A stretch of DNA of 64,000 nucleotides from Circinella umbellata. Taxonomy: Eukaryota; Mucoromycota; Mucoromycetes; Mucorales; Lichtheimiaceae. The DNA is taken from assembly GCA_025093555.1 (NCBI GenBank), contig JAIWNF010000030.1:186001-250000 (forward strand). The letters are read 5' to 3'. The notes beneath the pieces are model-generated. The model ran no database searches and was not told where the DNA came from. It worked only from the letters and a program-made list of their open reading frames with translations. Positions 38,736-60,988 of the stretch are shown here, one piece after another (positions within the stretch are counted from its first letter, which is position 1; each line of letters begins with the position of its first letter). Made by a program: the position numbers and the translations under genes.

Positions 38736-44581
<5,846 letters not shown>

Positions 44582-44973
44582 ATCGGGAATCAAGTTTTTT
44601 AATTATATGGAGGGAGACTGGGAAAAAAAAACGTCTACATTTTAATGTAAATACCCCCCCCTTCTTGCTCCGGATGGAACTATTATGTGATGGATTTTCC
44701 CAATTTCTCTCTCTCTCTCTCATACACTTTCTCTCTCACACTTTCTCTTCATTTGTCTCTTTTTTTGTTTACTTGTTTCTTTTACAATTTCTTTCTTTTT
44801 CTTTTCTTTTCTATAATCATAAACACAATACATTATATCACATAAATACAAATACAGATAGTTATAACATACACAAAAAAAAAAAGGAACGTCGAATTAT
44901 TTTTTTATAGAAGCGAATGAAAAAGTAAAATGATGATGATATGGGGTATATATAAAAGCATATGATATCGTCC
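44582..44973. other. convergent intergenic spacer
   Basis: Between the SNF2-type stop and the stop of the LYR-like gene. Holds a CT-repeat (44704-44760), a C-run (44654-44661) and poly-A. No gene. Confidence 0.45.
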
Positions 44974-45526
44974 CTATAAACAAAGTTCAAGTTCATTATT
45001 TAAAGAGTCAATCAAAGCATCTAATTCTTCATAACTTGTATTATGCACTTGTTGAATTGCTGGTGGAAATTTTTTATTATACATAGGCGGCCTTTTTGTT
45101 TATAAAAAAAATCAATCAGTTCTCTTTTCTTTCGTGATAAATATATTCAAATGTGTGTGTGTGGTCTTACCGAATATTATATTGTGCACGATATCGATCT
45201 AATTTACATATATTACGTACAATATCATGTTCTAACCCGCGTCGTTTTGCTGCCGTATTTAAAAATTCAATTGTATTTTTAACTATTAAAAAAAAAATAA
45301 GAACGTTTATTAAAATAAAGAAAGAAAACAAAAAAGTCATTGCCACACAAACGTCCAAAGTATTTTTTTTTTTACTTTTTGTCTCATGAACAGGAATAGT
45401 TGCGTTTTCAAAACCATGGCGTATACGTTGATGAATCTGAAATTTGGAATGAGGTTCATATTTTACAGCAGCATAAGCTGCTTTTAATAATGCTCGATAT
45501 TCATGTTTTAATTTTGTAGCATTCAT
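44974..45526 (-). CDS. LYR-like small protein, probably mitochondrial
   Basis: Three minus-strand exons, 45526-45376, 45282-45171 and 45091-44974, give 126 residues. The N-terminus reads MNATKLKHEYRALLKAAYAAV, close to the (L)YR-x-x-L-(K/R) motif with which LYR proteins dock acyl-carrier protein and assemble respiratory or Fe-S machinery. A later FEN-x-T start and a basic segment, RRGLEHDIVRNICKLDRYR, are compatible with a three-helix LYR fold. The canonical leucine before YR is Glu here, so the call is tentative. The role could be assembly of a mitochondrial complex; no family member can be named. Confidence 0.5.
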
Positions 45527-45783
45527 TTTAAATGAATGAGAAATATAGGTATAGAAAATGTGACGGAAAGTTGTGTATCCCTCCCCCCCCTTTTTTTTTA
45601 CTATTAAAAAGCCACTGTTGTTGAGATTTTGCATGAATTTATTTGAAAAAAAAAATGTTAGATTGAGGAGGGTGTATGTTTGTAAATAGCAAAATTATAT
45701 TAATAAAAAATGCACCAAAGAAAATACAACATGTTTGAAATATACATAATAAAATATAAATAATATAAATATACACTTTTATC

Positions 45784-48400
45784 TTATCCCCATCGATCAC
45801 CTGCAGCTGCAACAAGTCGATTAAAACAATCATCTCGTTTAATGACATTGTCAAAATGAAGTTGCTATATATAATATAAGAAGTTCCCGTGAGTTTTCAT
45901 TGTAATTTAAAAATATTAAAATGAGAATATATATATATTTCTTACCTCGCCATCCACTGTAGTAATATCAAGACCATTCGTATGCCATACAAATATATCA
46001 ATACTTTTGGATTTTCTTACACTAACAATATCTCTCCAATAATAATAGACCAAGATTTTTGCACCTGTTACTCTTGATGTACGGAATTGAAGTCCTTGTG
46101 TAGTTAATACAATACGACCTGGAATACTACCCCTATATACACATCCATAGGCTGTTTATATATATATATATATCATTATTGTGTGAGCCAAAAAAAAAAT
46201 ACATGAACAAAATGTAAAAATACGTATATTTTTATACAGAACTTACTTTCCAATATTTCAGATTCATTCTCTGTATCTGTTTTAAGATTTTTTTGACTTC
46301 CTTTTCGTTCAAATAAATCACTCATACTACTACTAGGTTTAATTTGTGTACTATGTCCACTGGCTTCAACACTAGAATTACTATCACTATCTTGATCCTG
46401 TGAATTTCTTGTTCTTTCAAATTGTTCATCTAATGCTTGTTTTACTTGACCTGCAGCCGCCCCTGCTACCATAATGGCCAATGTAGCGGCTGTGGATGTA
46501 GCTTGTTGATGTTTTCCTTCTTCTTGTTCTTGATTTTCTTCTGAACCATTATTATTACCAGATTGTCTCCATAATCGTTTGGACTCCTTTACTGATTTCC
46601 CACCATTTTGATGAAGCTCATCATCTTCTGCTTTACGATGTAATCGAAGAACTTCCATAGCATATTCAGCATCGTTTGGAACACCCCATAATACCCAATC
46701 AATGATATTAAATAATCGCCGATGACGTTTATAATGAGATCGTAATGATTGTAAAACAAAAAATTCAATACCAATCCAAAAGAACACTAATTTGGTCATG
46801 TAACGTGTTGGAAGGAAAGATAAAGTGACAGCCATTGCAAATAAAATCCATAATAGCATACGCGTCTTTTCGGGACGTTTCCAGGTGAGAAGACTATATA
46901 TATTGATCAAATATTTATATTAAAAAAAAAGTATATAATAACCCAAAAACTCGGTATTGTTTTGGTTGGTTCCTAAATCACTCTCACACGACAACTTACT
47001 TTTTTACTCGTTCCAATCGGTCCAAAATATCCATAAACTAATAATCCCCCCCACATGACGTGTCAGTAACCAATGACAAATAAAGCTCAATCCATCCGCT
47101 GCCTCCCCTTTTTTCTTTATGATCATTCATCATTTTTTTGACTTACCAACAATTGACCTGTTGGACCATATTTACGCATAATATCACTTCTCCATTCATT
47201 CATAGACTTTGTTTCCAATGCTGTAAATCCATAATTTAAATCCGTTGATCCCAAATCATTCTTTAATCGTTTCCAGAATTGTTTTGTATGTTTGTTTCCT
47301 TTTTTTTTCTTTTTATCACCATTTTCATCTTCATCTTCGTTATTTTCATTCTCTTTGTCATTATCATTATCATCATCATTCTTTTTTTCTTCATCTTCTG
47401 CAGCTGTTGCTAACGCTTCCACACCAAATTGAGCTAATAAATCCAAACGAATAGAAAGAATATATCCAATACATGCAGCAAAAAAAAATGCGACCAGTAA
47501 ATCATAATACCATAATGTAAGATATCCCTAATTTTGATGTTTCAAATATATGTACGCCCCCATTTTTTTCGTTAGGTTAGCCCATCCTTATTATTAAAAA
47601 CTCTGTAAACTCCCCCCCCACCCCATTCATTTATCCACCCCCCCAACATCGCCTTACCAATGCAAATGACCCTGTTATCCAACGGTTTTCCCATCGATAA
47701 ATTTTACGAACGGCTAATGCTGGTTCTTTTAATGGGGCAGCCATACCATATAATCGATCTACTCCACTTTTTACTACTTTTAATGAAAAAGGTTCTAATT
47801 GTTCATCTACTTGACCACTTGCAAAAGAACTAATAATATATTGTATCCACTTTTTGTTGCACAAAAGTTTTTAGAATTTTATCCCGCATTATTTCAATTA
47901 TCCCCACTTTTTAAGTTTCTTTTTTCCACTTTTTTTTTTTAAAAAAAAAAAAAAGAGATCTTTACTGCTTCAAAATATTCTTTCCAATTCACTTGAACTG
48001 ATCCATCTTCTTCATTACGTTTTTCATAATTACGTCGAATAGGTCTTGCTAAACCAGCTACACTGGCTCTTTTCATTTCACGCACGTGGCGTTCTAAATA
48101 AGCTGCTGCCATAGCATCCGCACTATTATTACTGTTTCGTTTGTTATTATTTTTATGATTGTCAATAGGTTTAGTTTCAGGAGTTAGGTTTGACGAAGTT
48201 GTAGTATTATCACCGTCAACAACATTACTAAGTGTACTAGGTGAATGTTGAAAACTTGAAAAACGGATCGCAGTGGTATCTGAACTCGATCGTGGACGAG
48301 TGTTACGTGGCGGAAGATCGGGAGGTGCCAAGTTGTCACTTGAAAGTGCATTCCGTGGCGGAAGTGGAGGTGCTGCAACGTTATTATTGTTGTTACTCAT
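45784..48400 (-). CDS. GRAM-domain membrane protein, GRAMD4-like
   Basis: Seven minus-strand exons, 48400-47966, 47849-47658, 47527-47147, 47037-47000, 46893-46247, 46151-45946 and 45864-45784, give 659 residues. Order: a Pro- and Ser-rich start with PPLPPRN and PPDLPPRN repeats that look like SH3-binding sites; a conserved WKEYFEA segment; a first membrane stretch (YYDLLVAFFFAACIGYILSI, near residue 215); an acidic Asp/Glu/Asn/Lys-rich loop; a hydrophobic hairpin (MLLWILFAMAVTLSFL to IGIEFFVLQSL, near 360-395); a low-complexity linker; and a C-terminal GRAM fold with GRIVLTTQGLQFRT, LVYYWRDIVSVRK and DGEQLHFDNVIKRDDCFNRL. GRAM domains bind membrane lipids or proteins at contact sites. The join of exons 1 and 2 is the least secure. 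Confidence 0.75.
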
Positions 48401-48631
48401 ATAAAAAGTATAATTATTGTTATTATTATAAATACGAGGGGTTATAAATTATAGTGTGTATATGAGAAAGGTGGAGAAAAATAAATACAGGATAAAAGGA
48501 ATAAAAAATATAGAGAAAGAGAGAAAAGAGAGCGGGATAACCTAATTAAAGTGTATTTAATATATAAAGGCTAGGCTATATAGATCAGGTAGATCGACAA
48601 CACGGTGCTAAATAATTTGGAATGGATCAAC

Positions 48632-49339
48632 TTATATCCATGCCTCATTAATTTTTTGTAATCGAGCTTGCATTTTCTTTTCTTTTTCTTCTTGTTGTTT
48701 TTTATATGCTTCATTTTCTTCTTCTGGCCATGGTAATAACATAACTCTACCTTTGTTTCCATTGCTATTGTTATTATTTATCTTTTCCATATAATGCTGA
48801 TATTCTTCAGAAGGCGGATATTGAAACACTTGAGGAGGACTAGTTGAAAAATGAACTGTTGATTGTGGGCGTGGAGGTGGCGCCATGGTGGCATCTGTCG
48901 CATCATAAAAAGGTGTTCCTCTTGGAGGATTTACGTCATTAGGAACGCTACTGGGATGATGAATTAAAATACCTTCTATTGAATGATTTGTTGTCTCATT
49001 ATCACTAGGTGACGGAGCAGTACATTTTATGAATCCTTGGTCATCATCATCGTCACTATAATTACTTTCTCTTTCTAGTCCTGACGCTCCTGATGAAAAT
49101 ATATTTCCTTCTTTGCCATTGCCTTGTTGTGATATTTGATTAACATGTTGTTGTAATAATTCAAAACTACTAGGTGATTGTTTCTCTTTATTGACCGATT
49201 GTCGAGGCCACAAAGGTGAAGGAACTTGAATAGGTTTGGATCGTGGTACGGGTTGAGCGAAAATAGTCTCATCTTCATGTTGTTGTTCTTGATGTGGTAT
49301 ATTTTCATTTGTTGATATTTGTCCTGATAATGGTGTCAT
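48632..49339 (-). CDS. hypothetical disordered protein (235 residues)
   Basis: Single-exon frame on the minus strand with an ATG at 49337-49339. No family is recognised. Composition is Pro, Ser, Gln, Asn and Glu rich, with motifs such as MAPPPRPQSTVHF, SPPQVFQYPPSEEYQHYMEK, and a C-terminal Glu/Lys helix (ENEAYKKQQEEKEKKMQARL) ending in NEAWI. That end looks like a short coiled coil or binding motif. It is open over its full length with no stop, and its codon use resembles the neighbouring genes. It may be an adaptor, or the 3' exon of a longer gene whose 5' part I could not find. It lies 231 bases from the start of the GRAM gene. Confidence 0.6.
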   Translation of the reverse strand: MTPLSGQISTNENIPHQEQQHEDETIFAQPVPRSKPIQVPSPLWPRQSVNKEKQSPSSFELLQQHVNQISQQGNGKEGNIFSSGASGLERESNYSDDDDDQGFIKCTAPSPSDNETTNHSIEGILIHHPSSVPNDVNPPRGTPFYDATDATMAPPPRPQSTVHFSTSPPQVFQYPPSEEYQHYMEKINNNNSNGNKGRVMLLPWPEEENEAYKKQQEEKEKKMQARLQKINEAWI

Positions 49340-49900
49340 AATTTACTACTAGTATTATTATATTTCTATAAGAAAGAGGAGTGATAATACCATCACAAAG
49401 ATTTTCAGTTTCCATGATCCCTGTAAAACATGATTTATGCAGCAAAGAAATAGAATAAATAGATTTCTATGGAGTGCTGAGATTTCTCTTTTACAGAAGC
49501 GTTAAAAATATAACGTACAAAAAAAAAAGGAAACATGGGTCTATCGATATACATATATACTCGAATCAAATAAACAATAACAATAGTTAGCAAAAATAGC
49601 TCATTTACAGACCTTTTGAATATTTAACCGAAAAAATTAACTGGGTTATATATTTTTTTCATAGTTAAAAGATTATTTTTTTTGGGTTTCGACGGAAACC
49701 TGGCGGAAACCTATGGCGGAAATCTTTGTCATTCAAGCAATATGTTTATGGAATTATGGAATGAAAGTTTCATTAAAATAATAATAAAAAAGAGAGATAG
49801 AGTGAGAATATATATTTTTATTCAAGCTATGAAAAAAGATACTCTAATGTTTATTTTATTGCTTCTGCTGAGTGAGCTCCATTGTTATCTTCTCCAAAGT

Positions 49901-50425
49901 CTAGATTAGTCTACATAAAAATCCTACTCCTCTGTATAGATCACGCAACTTGATAAATTTAGCTCTTGCGCATTGACAGTCGATGTCGGGCTTTAACCTG
50001 TAAAGCCCAATATACTGGTCAGTTGCAGAGGACATTCTGATTTTTATATTTTTTGTTCGCGGGTACGTGCTCTACTTGTACGTTATTAATTTCGGATACC
50101 GTGTTGTCCAAGATTTCATCCGTTATTCCTGTTTCATTATTCGCAGCAGGGTGTTTCATCGTTAGTGATTTTCTCTAACGACTGTAAAAGTACAAGTTGG
50201 GACAAATACGTATATAAGTATTAACGCTATTTACTAATATTCACAATCTACAAATATTTATACCGTTATGGTGATAGAAAAAAAAATATATATGAAAAAA
50301 AAAAGTAATTTTTCTTACTCGATAGCATCCTGCTGCAAAACACGCAACATAAGATTTGCGCTGAGCAAACTCATTTTTTTTAGAATCCTTACGCTTTGTA
50401 AAGCATAAGAATCCTTGGCTAATTC
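49901..50425 (-). pseudogene. coding-like minus-strand exons, probably transposon-derived
   Basis: Exon 50425-50319 has a good acceptor (aatag) and donor (gtaagaaa) and is open with a clear protein character (CFTKRKDSKKNEFAQRKSY, VACFAAGCYR). A next acceptor (ttttacag) at 50182-50189 opens a frame (SLEKITNDETPCCE) that soon ends in a TAA at 50137. A different frame from an ATG at 50159 encodes 46 residues, and another from 50035 reads YIGLYRLKPDIDCQCARA in about 43 codons. The three frames do not join, so it looks like debris. It lies just downstream of the hAT-like piece on the same strand and may belong to it. Confidence 0.35.
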
Positions 50426-50546
50426 CTATTATTATATAAAGTAATATATATATTATTATTATTATTGTTGTTGTTGTAGTTCTTTATGTTTATGTTATTT
50501 GTTTGACATTGGTAATTGTTACTATTAATATTAACGTACAATTTGC

Positions 50547-50700
50547 TCAACCAGTTAATTCGAACTTTTGCAGCTCGGGAATTCCACGGAGAGTTCTATT
50601 GTACGCTTGCTTCACCACCAAGGCGCGTGCGATCATATAATATGTCAAATTCCATCTTGTTATCGTACACAGACTTCCAATAACTGTCGTCAAAGTCAAC
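50547..50700 (-). mobile_element. hAT-family transposase fragment
   Basis: On the minus strand an open frame of 50 codons follows a consensus acceptor (caatattag) and contains TRWNLTYYMIARALV followed by KQAYNRTLRGIPELQ. The R-W-N-x-T-Y-x-M-x-x-R-A core is a hallmark of hAT transposases, where a T-R-W-N-S-T-Y-x-M-L-x-R-A-L segment lies in the catalytic region. The frame stops with a TGA at 50547-50549, just after FELTG, and no complete transposase, DDE triad or terminal repeat is visible, so the element is dead. A preceding short open stretch on the same strand at about 50765-50810 (PHTCYPGPKKIVVE) may be an earlier exon. Confidence 0.6.
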
Positions 50701-51044
50701 TCTAATATTGAAAACAAATAAGTTACTATATCAACCCGATCATATCACCATAATCATATTAATCAACAACTTATTACATTCCACAACGATCTTTTTTGGG
50801 CCCGGATAACATGTATGAGGCAAAAAAAATTAATTGTTGTCAATTAGGAAATGACCCTAGTAGCGAGATTATTCTATTGTAAAATGATTAATTGTATTTT
50901 ATATATGGGTTGAAATTTATGGCTATTAAAAAAATAAAATGATAATAATAACTAGCTATTTGCCATACTTACTGTAAATATATTATTGAAGTAACTAAAT
51001 ATTATTGTTCGACATCCATTTTGCCACAGAGAGTGTTGTATTTT

Positions 51045-51671
51045 ACTTTTTTGTTCCCTTTACACTCAAAGGTGTCACAAATGGTACTGTTTTTTGAATG
51101 TCTTCAAGGAGATAATTATTGCTGCTGCTTCTGCTGCCGCTGCTATCTGTAAATGTTTGTAGTGCTATAATAGAATTTGGGTCTGTTAATACTAAATTTT
51201 ATCGCAGCTACAGTTAACACTTTTGAAGACGTACTTATCACTTCAAATAGACTCGATTCCATAGCACTGGATTCAATGGCAGTAGTTCGACTAATGGTAG
51301 ATTCATTATTAATGGTCCGGTTGTTAACAATGTTCTTGGTAGCACTAACATAAGTAGAATTTTCATCTCCACACACGCAATCATGAACTCTCCATTTGAT
51401 TTTTTCCTGGCATTAGGATTTCTTCCTTCTGTTTTTTCTCCCACGTCTTTTTATTATTGGAGTTATATTCCATTGTGACACTATTGAACCAATCCATGAC
51501 ACCAATAACTTTTTTTTTAATATTGACGATAATAAAGTAATAATGTATGAACTTTTTTCTCTCTTATGACTTTATGCTTACCTGTTTAAATCTCAGCAAC
51601 ATGTCATGGTCAAAGGTGATTGGGTCAATCCAAACGTCATAGTCTTTTTTTATTGGCTTTCGCTGCCTCAT
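51045..51671 (-). other. unrecognised spliced coding-like region
   Basis: Exon-like pieces on the minus strand: 51671-51582 begins with an ATG and reads RQRKPIKKDYDVWIDPITF and on to a gtaagc donor after 30 codons. The next begins after an acceptor at 51509-51510. In frame 0 it meets a TAA after 31 codons, then reads EKIKWRVHDCVCGDENSTY over a long open stretch to about 51150. A last piece, 51144 to about 51045, reads SRSSSNNYLLEDIQKTVPF and ends KGTKK plus stop. One possible 75-base intron (gtgtca...ccag) would remove the stop. This could be an intact unknown gene with one mis-read intron, or a decayed gene. No family is recognised. Confidence 0.3.
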
Positions 51672-51704
51672 TCACTTTAGCCGTGCCTTCACTTTAGCCG
51701 TGCC
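51671..51704. repeat. 17-bp perfect tandem duplication
   Basis: ttcactttagccgtgcc occurs twice in a row (51671-51687 and 51688-51704). It lies directly at the start codon of the unrecognised minus-strand exon, so it would fall in that gene's leader. Confidence 0.9.
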
Positions 51705-54700
51705 TTTTTTCAAAATAAAAATAAAAATAGTAAATCACCCCTGGGTATATTACTAGAACCCATTTTTCTATTCCTACAGTAACTTTTAAAGAGAGAAAAA
51801 TTGGGAAAATGCTGACTGAGAATAAGGTTTTATAAATGATAAAAGAATCATATTTAATATAAAAGTTCACAATTGACTTCATTAGAACCAGAACGGTTCA
51901 CAAAAGTAATTTTACCTTGGCTTAGGGCAGGTAAACCGATGAAATTCAACAATAAAACCAATTAACGTACGTAGTATACAAAGACTTACGACTACGGGTA
52001 TCAATATATAGTAAAAAAAAAACGAATTTGTCATTGATCAATAATGAAGATAAAGTTTTTGGATGATAAAAGCGGGTAGAACAACTAATATCTCCAAATG
52101 TGTCTTTTGATTTATCATTAGTAGGCGGTTCTATTGAAAAGATTCTAGTTTTTATACTAGTATGTTTTGATTGATAAAGCGATACCGTCAATCATCTAAA
52201 ACATATAATAGAGGGTATCTTTCTTATAGGCTTATGGTATTGAATACAGGTCAACTATAAGCAAAATAATATTCCCTTTTTTTTTATTACTTTTTTGGCA
52301 AGAGCGAGAAATTAAAAATTCTTGTGCTTTAATAAGAGACATGGGAGCTGAGAATATTGAAGGGATATTTGATTGCTATATTATTTATTTTACCTTTCAA
52401 TAATGTATAACTAAAATTGAAACAAATTCAAAAGTTGAATAGTTCTTCATATTTTTATAGCTTCAGATATATGAAGATAAACTAAACACTTTGGTAAAAT
52501 AGGATAGTTTTCTTTATATGCACTAAAGTTCATGGTCACAATGATCTTCGTAGAAAGCTTGGTTTTCATAGTGAACGTTGGATGTTGCTGTGGTTACGTA
52601 TGAAAGTTCCATTTCTTATATCATACATAGTAGAAAAAGTTATCCAATCCAATCTAACGATGTGCTAGAAAGATAAGTGGATAAATATGGTAATTGAAAG
52701 AGTTTTTTTTCTCTTTTTTACTTAAAAATGCAAGGTCAGGGGAATTCATTGCTGCTCAAAATAATTACTTTATTGAATTCACCTTACAAGTATGTTGTAT
52801 TATAAAAGAATCAGTAAAATTGTATTATTTGATCTCTCTACTACTCAACTACATAAGAATACTATATTGTATTTATATACACAGGGATTTTTGTGTGACC
52901 TACACGATTCGTTTGGTGTAGTAGTAGGAATTATAAGATAATGATAGTACTATTGCTCCTGGATGTGGTGTAATTTTGAGAACTCTCAGATAAATACATA
53001 CTGTATGATTTATTTTCGATACCAATAAAGTCATCAATGATCTTAGACTATCTGACTTCAATTTAAGTCTAAGATATTGTCTATACTTTCCTGTTTACTT
53101 TGAATCGTCGCTATCATGGTCGGTCCTAAAGTTCATTGATTGCATATGCCAGCAATAAAATATAAGATTAAGAAGATGTGGTACTTTTATAGTAGCTCTG
53201 TAGTACTATTGCATTATTCTTGTCATACCACTTTATACTGTGTCACCAAAATACAGTGTCAACCTTGTCACCGTTCAGAATAACTCTTGGTACTATTAAA
53301 ATAGCTTTTTGAGACCTTCTTGACAACCAAATAAAATTACTGCTGTTACGTAGGTGGTACAAAAACATAATGCAAAGATACATTTTGCACAAAACATTTC
53401 ATACACTTATTAGTTTTTTTATTGACGTTGTAAATAGGATAAAATACGTAATAAAGAAGGTAGTTTCCCTTTGTAATCAATTCAAACACTAACCCAGTAA
53501 TTCTTTTTTTGTCAACTTGAGCTCTCCGTTTAGGTTTAATTTGTTTACGTATTTGCATGCTATTTTTGGTACACGTGTATACCTATGAAGAAAATAAGCA
53601 ATAAATCGTGGTTATCCCTAATTAATAATACCTATTCTCCAAGGGTTAAAGTTAAGAGAGAGCACGTAAAGTATCGGATTTATACAGGTTTTCATATATA
53701 ATAATAGCTTACCAGGAGTAAAGTTGGTAAAAAAAAAAATTGGTGTTGCTTTTCTGTCTATTATGGAGACACTGCTGAGCGCTTTTTGTCTATATTAAAA
53801 GTACTTGTCAACGTACTCCCTCAATAAATAATTTGACAATTGTATTAACATGTATTAACATGTTTATCAAGAGAACAATGGTTCTGAGCAACTATAATTT
53901 CCAACCAGATATTGGAAAAAAAAGGGGAGGAGGTAATAGGAGTTATATATAAAGTATTTCATATACATCTTACTATGAAAACGTGTATAGATATATATAT
54001 ATAAGCGTATTGTATCGAAAAACAACGAATGTCTATTATCCAATAATTTACGTTTCAGATGATCACAAGAAAAACAATTACATAGATAGACTAAATCTCC
54101 TTCTTTTACACTTCTTTGAAAGTAAGATGCAATGCTTTTTTTCTTCTTATTATTGAAAAGAAAAAAAAAACTATTATATCAATATATCATGATTATAAAA
54201 AAAGCCGTAATAATTTATTATTTATTGTGGCGTTGTTTTGAGGCAGTACACTATAAAAGAGATGATTCATGCCAGACCACGCGCATCATCCTTACTTTTT
54301 TTTATTATCCATAGTAATTTTTTTTTCGAAGATTAATTATGATATTTATTTTTTTCGATTGATTTTTAGGGGTGAAAATGAGTAGCAAAAATTTATAACC
54401 AAGGGGATAGTTTTAAGGAGATCCTAATATTTTTGAGATGGTAACACGACATGCGTTTACAAAATCCATATATTATGAAAAGAAAAGAGAGAGAAATATA
54501 AGATAAAAATAATCCTCGTCTGTTAAGGAGTTATATATATCTTCTAGATTAGGGGGGGTCATGTCTTGAGGATTCTCACTTCCCTGAATTTTAATTCATA
54601 GATCCATTGGTTTGAATCTGTTTAGAAGATACTTTTAATAGTAAATGTCAATTTAGTTTTTTTTGACAATTCAATTATATATAAAAGAGCAAAAACATTC

Positions 54701-54813
54701 GAAACATTCTCTTCTTTTTTTACTTTATTTTATATACAACAAAAAACCATATACCACCTAAGCCATTTCCTTTAACTTTTATATAATTATCTAATTACAT
54801 ATATACACACACA

Positions 54814-55377
54814 ATGAAATTCTCTTCAACTATTGTATCCTTTGTTCTTTTTGCATTGACTGCAACTGCAATCCCTGTTCCTGATGGCGTACAAGAAGCA
54901 AGTGGAAATGGTAGCGAAGGTGCTGTTTCGGGTGTGGTAAGTTATTAAAATAATCAAATATAGTATGCTGTTCGATCCATAATAATTAACTTCGATAACT
55001 AATATATACAAAACTCAATTTCTCGATTTATTTATTAAAATCTAGCTTAATGACGCATTAAAGGGTGGTATTGGTAATAAGACAAAACAAGAAATTATTA
55101 TCTATCAATGTGGTAACGCCAACTACCAGAAGGCCAATAATAATGGTGCCGAAGGACCTACTAGCGGCCTTGTAAGGAATACAAACAAAGCATAATAATT
55201 TAATTTTTTTTTCTCATTGGTGAAAGCACTGTGTTCTAACGCTTTTATTTACATTATTACTAGCTAAACAAGCTCGCTAAAGATGGTTTGTTTAACCAAA
55301 AAGATGTTAGTATTAAAATCATTCAAGGATGTCCCGAAGGTTCTGTTCCTTACGAGTGCGATGCCCCTTCTCATTAA
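54814..55377 (+). CDS. small secreted protein with internal exon-based duplication
   Basis: Three exons, 54814-54936, 55046-55171 and 55264-55377, give 120 residues. The first ~19 residues (MKFSSTIVSFVLFALTATA) form a clean signal peptide, followed by IPVPDG. The rest holds two similar units: EASGNGSEG, SGVLNDALKGGI, then a beta-like EIIIYQCG; and KANNNGAEG, SGLLNKLAKDGL, then VSIKIIQGCP. Introns 1 and 2 both split right after the SGV and SGL motifs in phase 0, so the repeat length matches one exon, suggesting an exon duplication. Four Cys are present. The leader has several ACA/ATA stretches and a TATA-like run. Mature size is about 100 residues. Function is unknown; an effector-like or wall-associated role is only a guess. 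Confidence 0.78.
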
Positions 55378-55931
55378 ACACAAGAATTTACTAACGAAGA
55401 AGATGGAACCAAGTAAAATTGATAATTATACATGATTTTTACAGCCCTTTGGTTTCCTCTTCTTCCTTTTTTCTATTCCCCTTCTGTGTTTTCATTTCAG
55501 TTACATACATGAGAAATGAGTAGTTCTAAAGCAGTTAAACACCCCCAAACTTTAATAGTAATATTTTCTTTGCACTTCAAAATAATTAAATTATTTTTTA
55601 TTAAGAAATTACGTACATAGATTTATTTATTTTTATATATGTAGAATGTTTTGTTGATTTATGATTAATACTAACTTCGCTACGATTACGACTACTATGG
55701 TTATTATTAGAGAGAGAGAGAGAGAATAGAGATGGAAATATTTTAGAAAGTATAAGAAAGAAAATTACTATGGAAAAGAACAAATTTGTAAAAGAAAAGG
55801 ATGTTAGATTGAAAAGAGGAAACAAAAATGTTAGATAAGGTTTGTGACAGAAAGATGGGGGAATGGGTTAGTTAGATACGAGAGAATAATAATATATTTA
55901 TGATAATAATAAATGACGATAACACTTTTTT
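55378..55931. other. convergent intergenic spacer
   Basis: 3' flanks of the secreted protein gene and ERG1. Contains an AG repeat (55710-55725) and AT-rich sequence. No gene. Confidence 0.5.

Positions 55932-60988
<5,057 letters not shown>

Larger units (their letters stand above)
49340..54813. other. 5.5-kb gene-poor region with transposon debris
   Basis: No intact gene is supported. The listed pieces are hAT-like transposase debris at 50547-50700, exon-like fragments at 49901-50425 and 51045-51671, and a 17-bp tandem duplication at 51671-51704. Elsewhere (51720-54800) the sequence is AT-rich with diverse short open frames but no recognisable family. A minus-strand open stretch at 53346-53558 begins with a basic segment (RKQIKPKRRAQ) and is not assignable. 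Confidence 0.5.
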
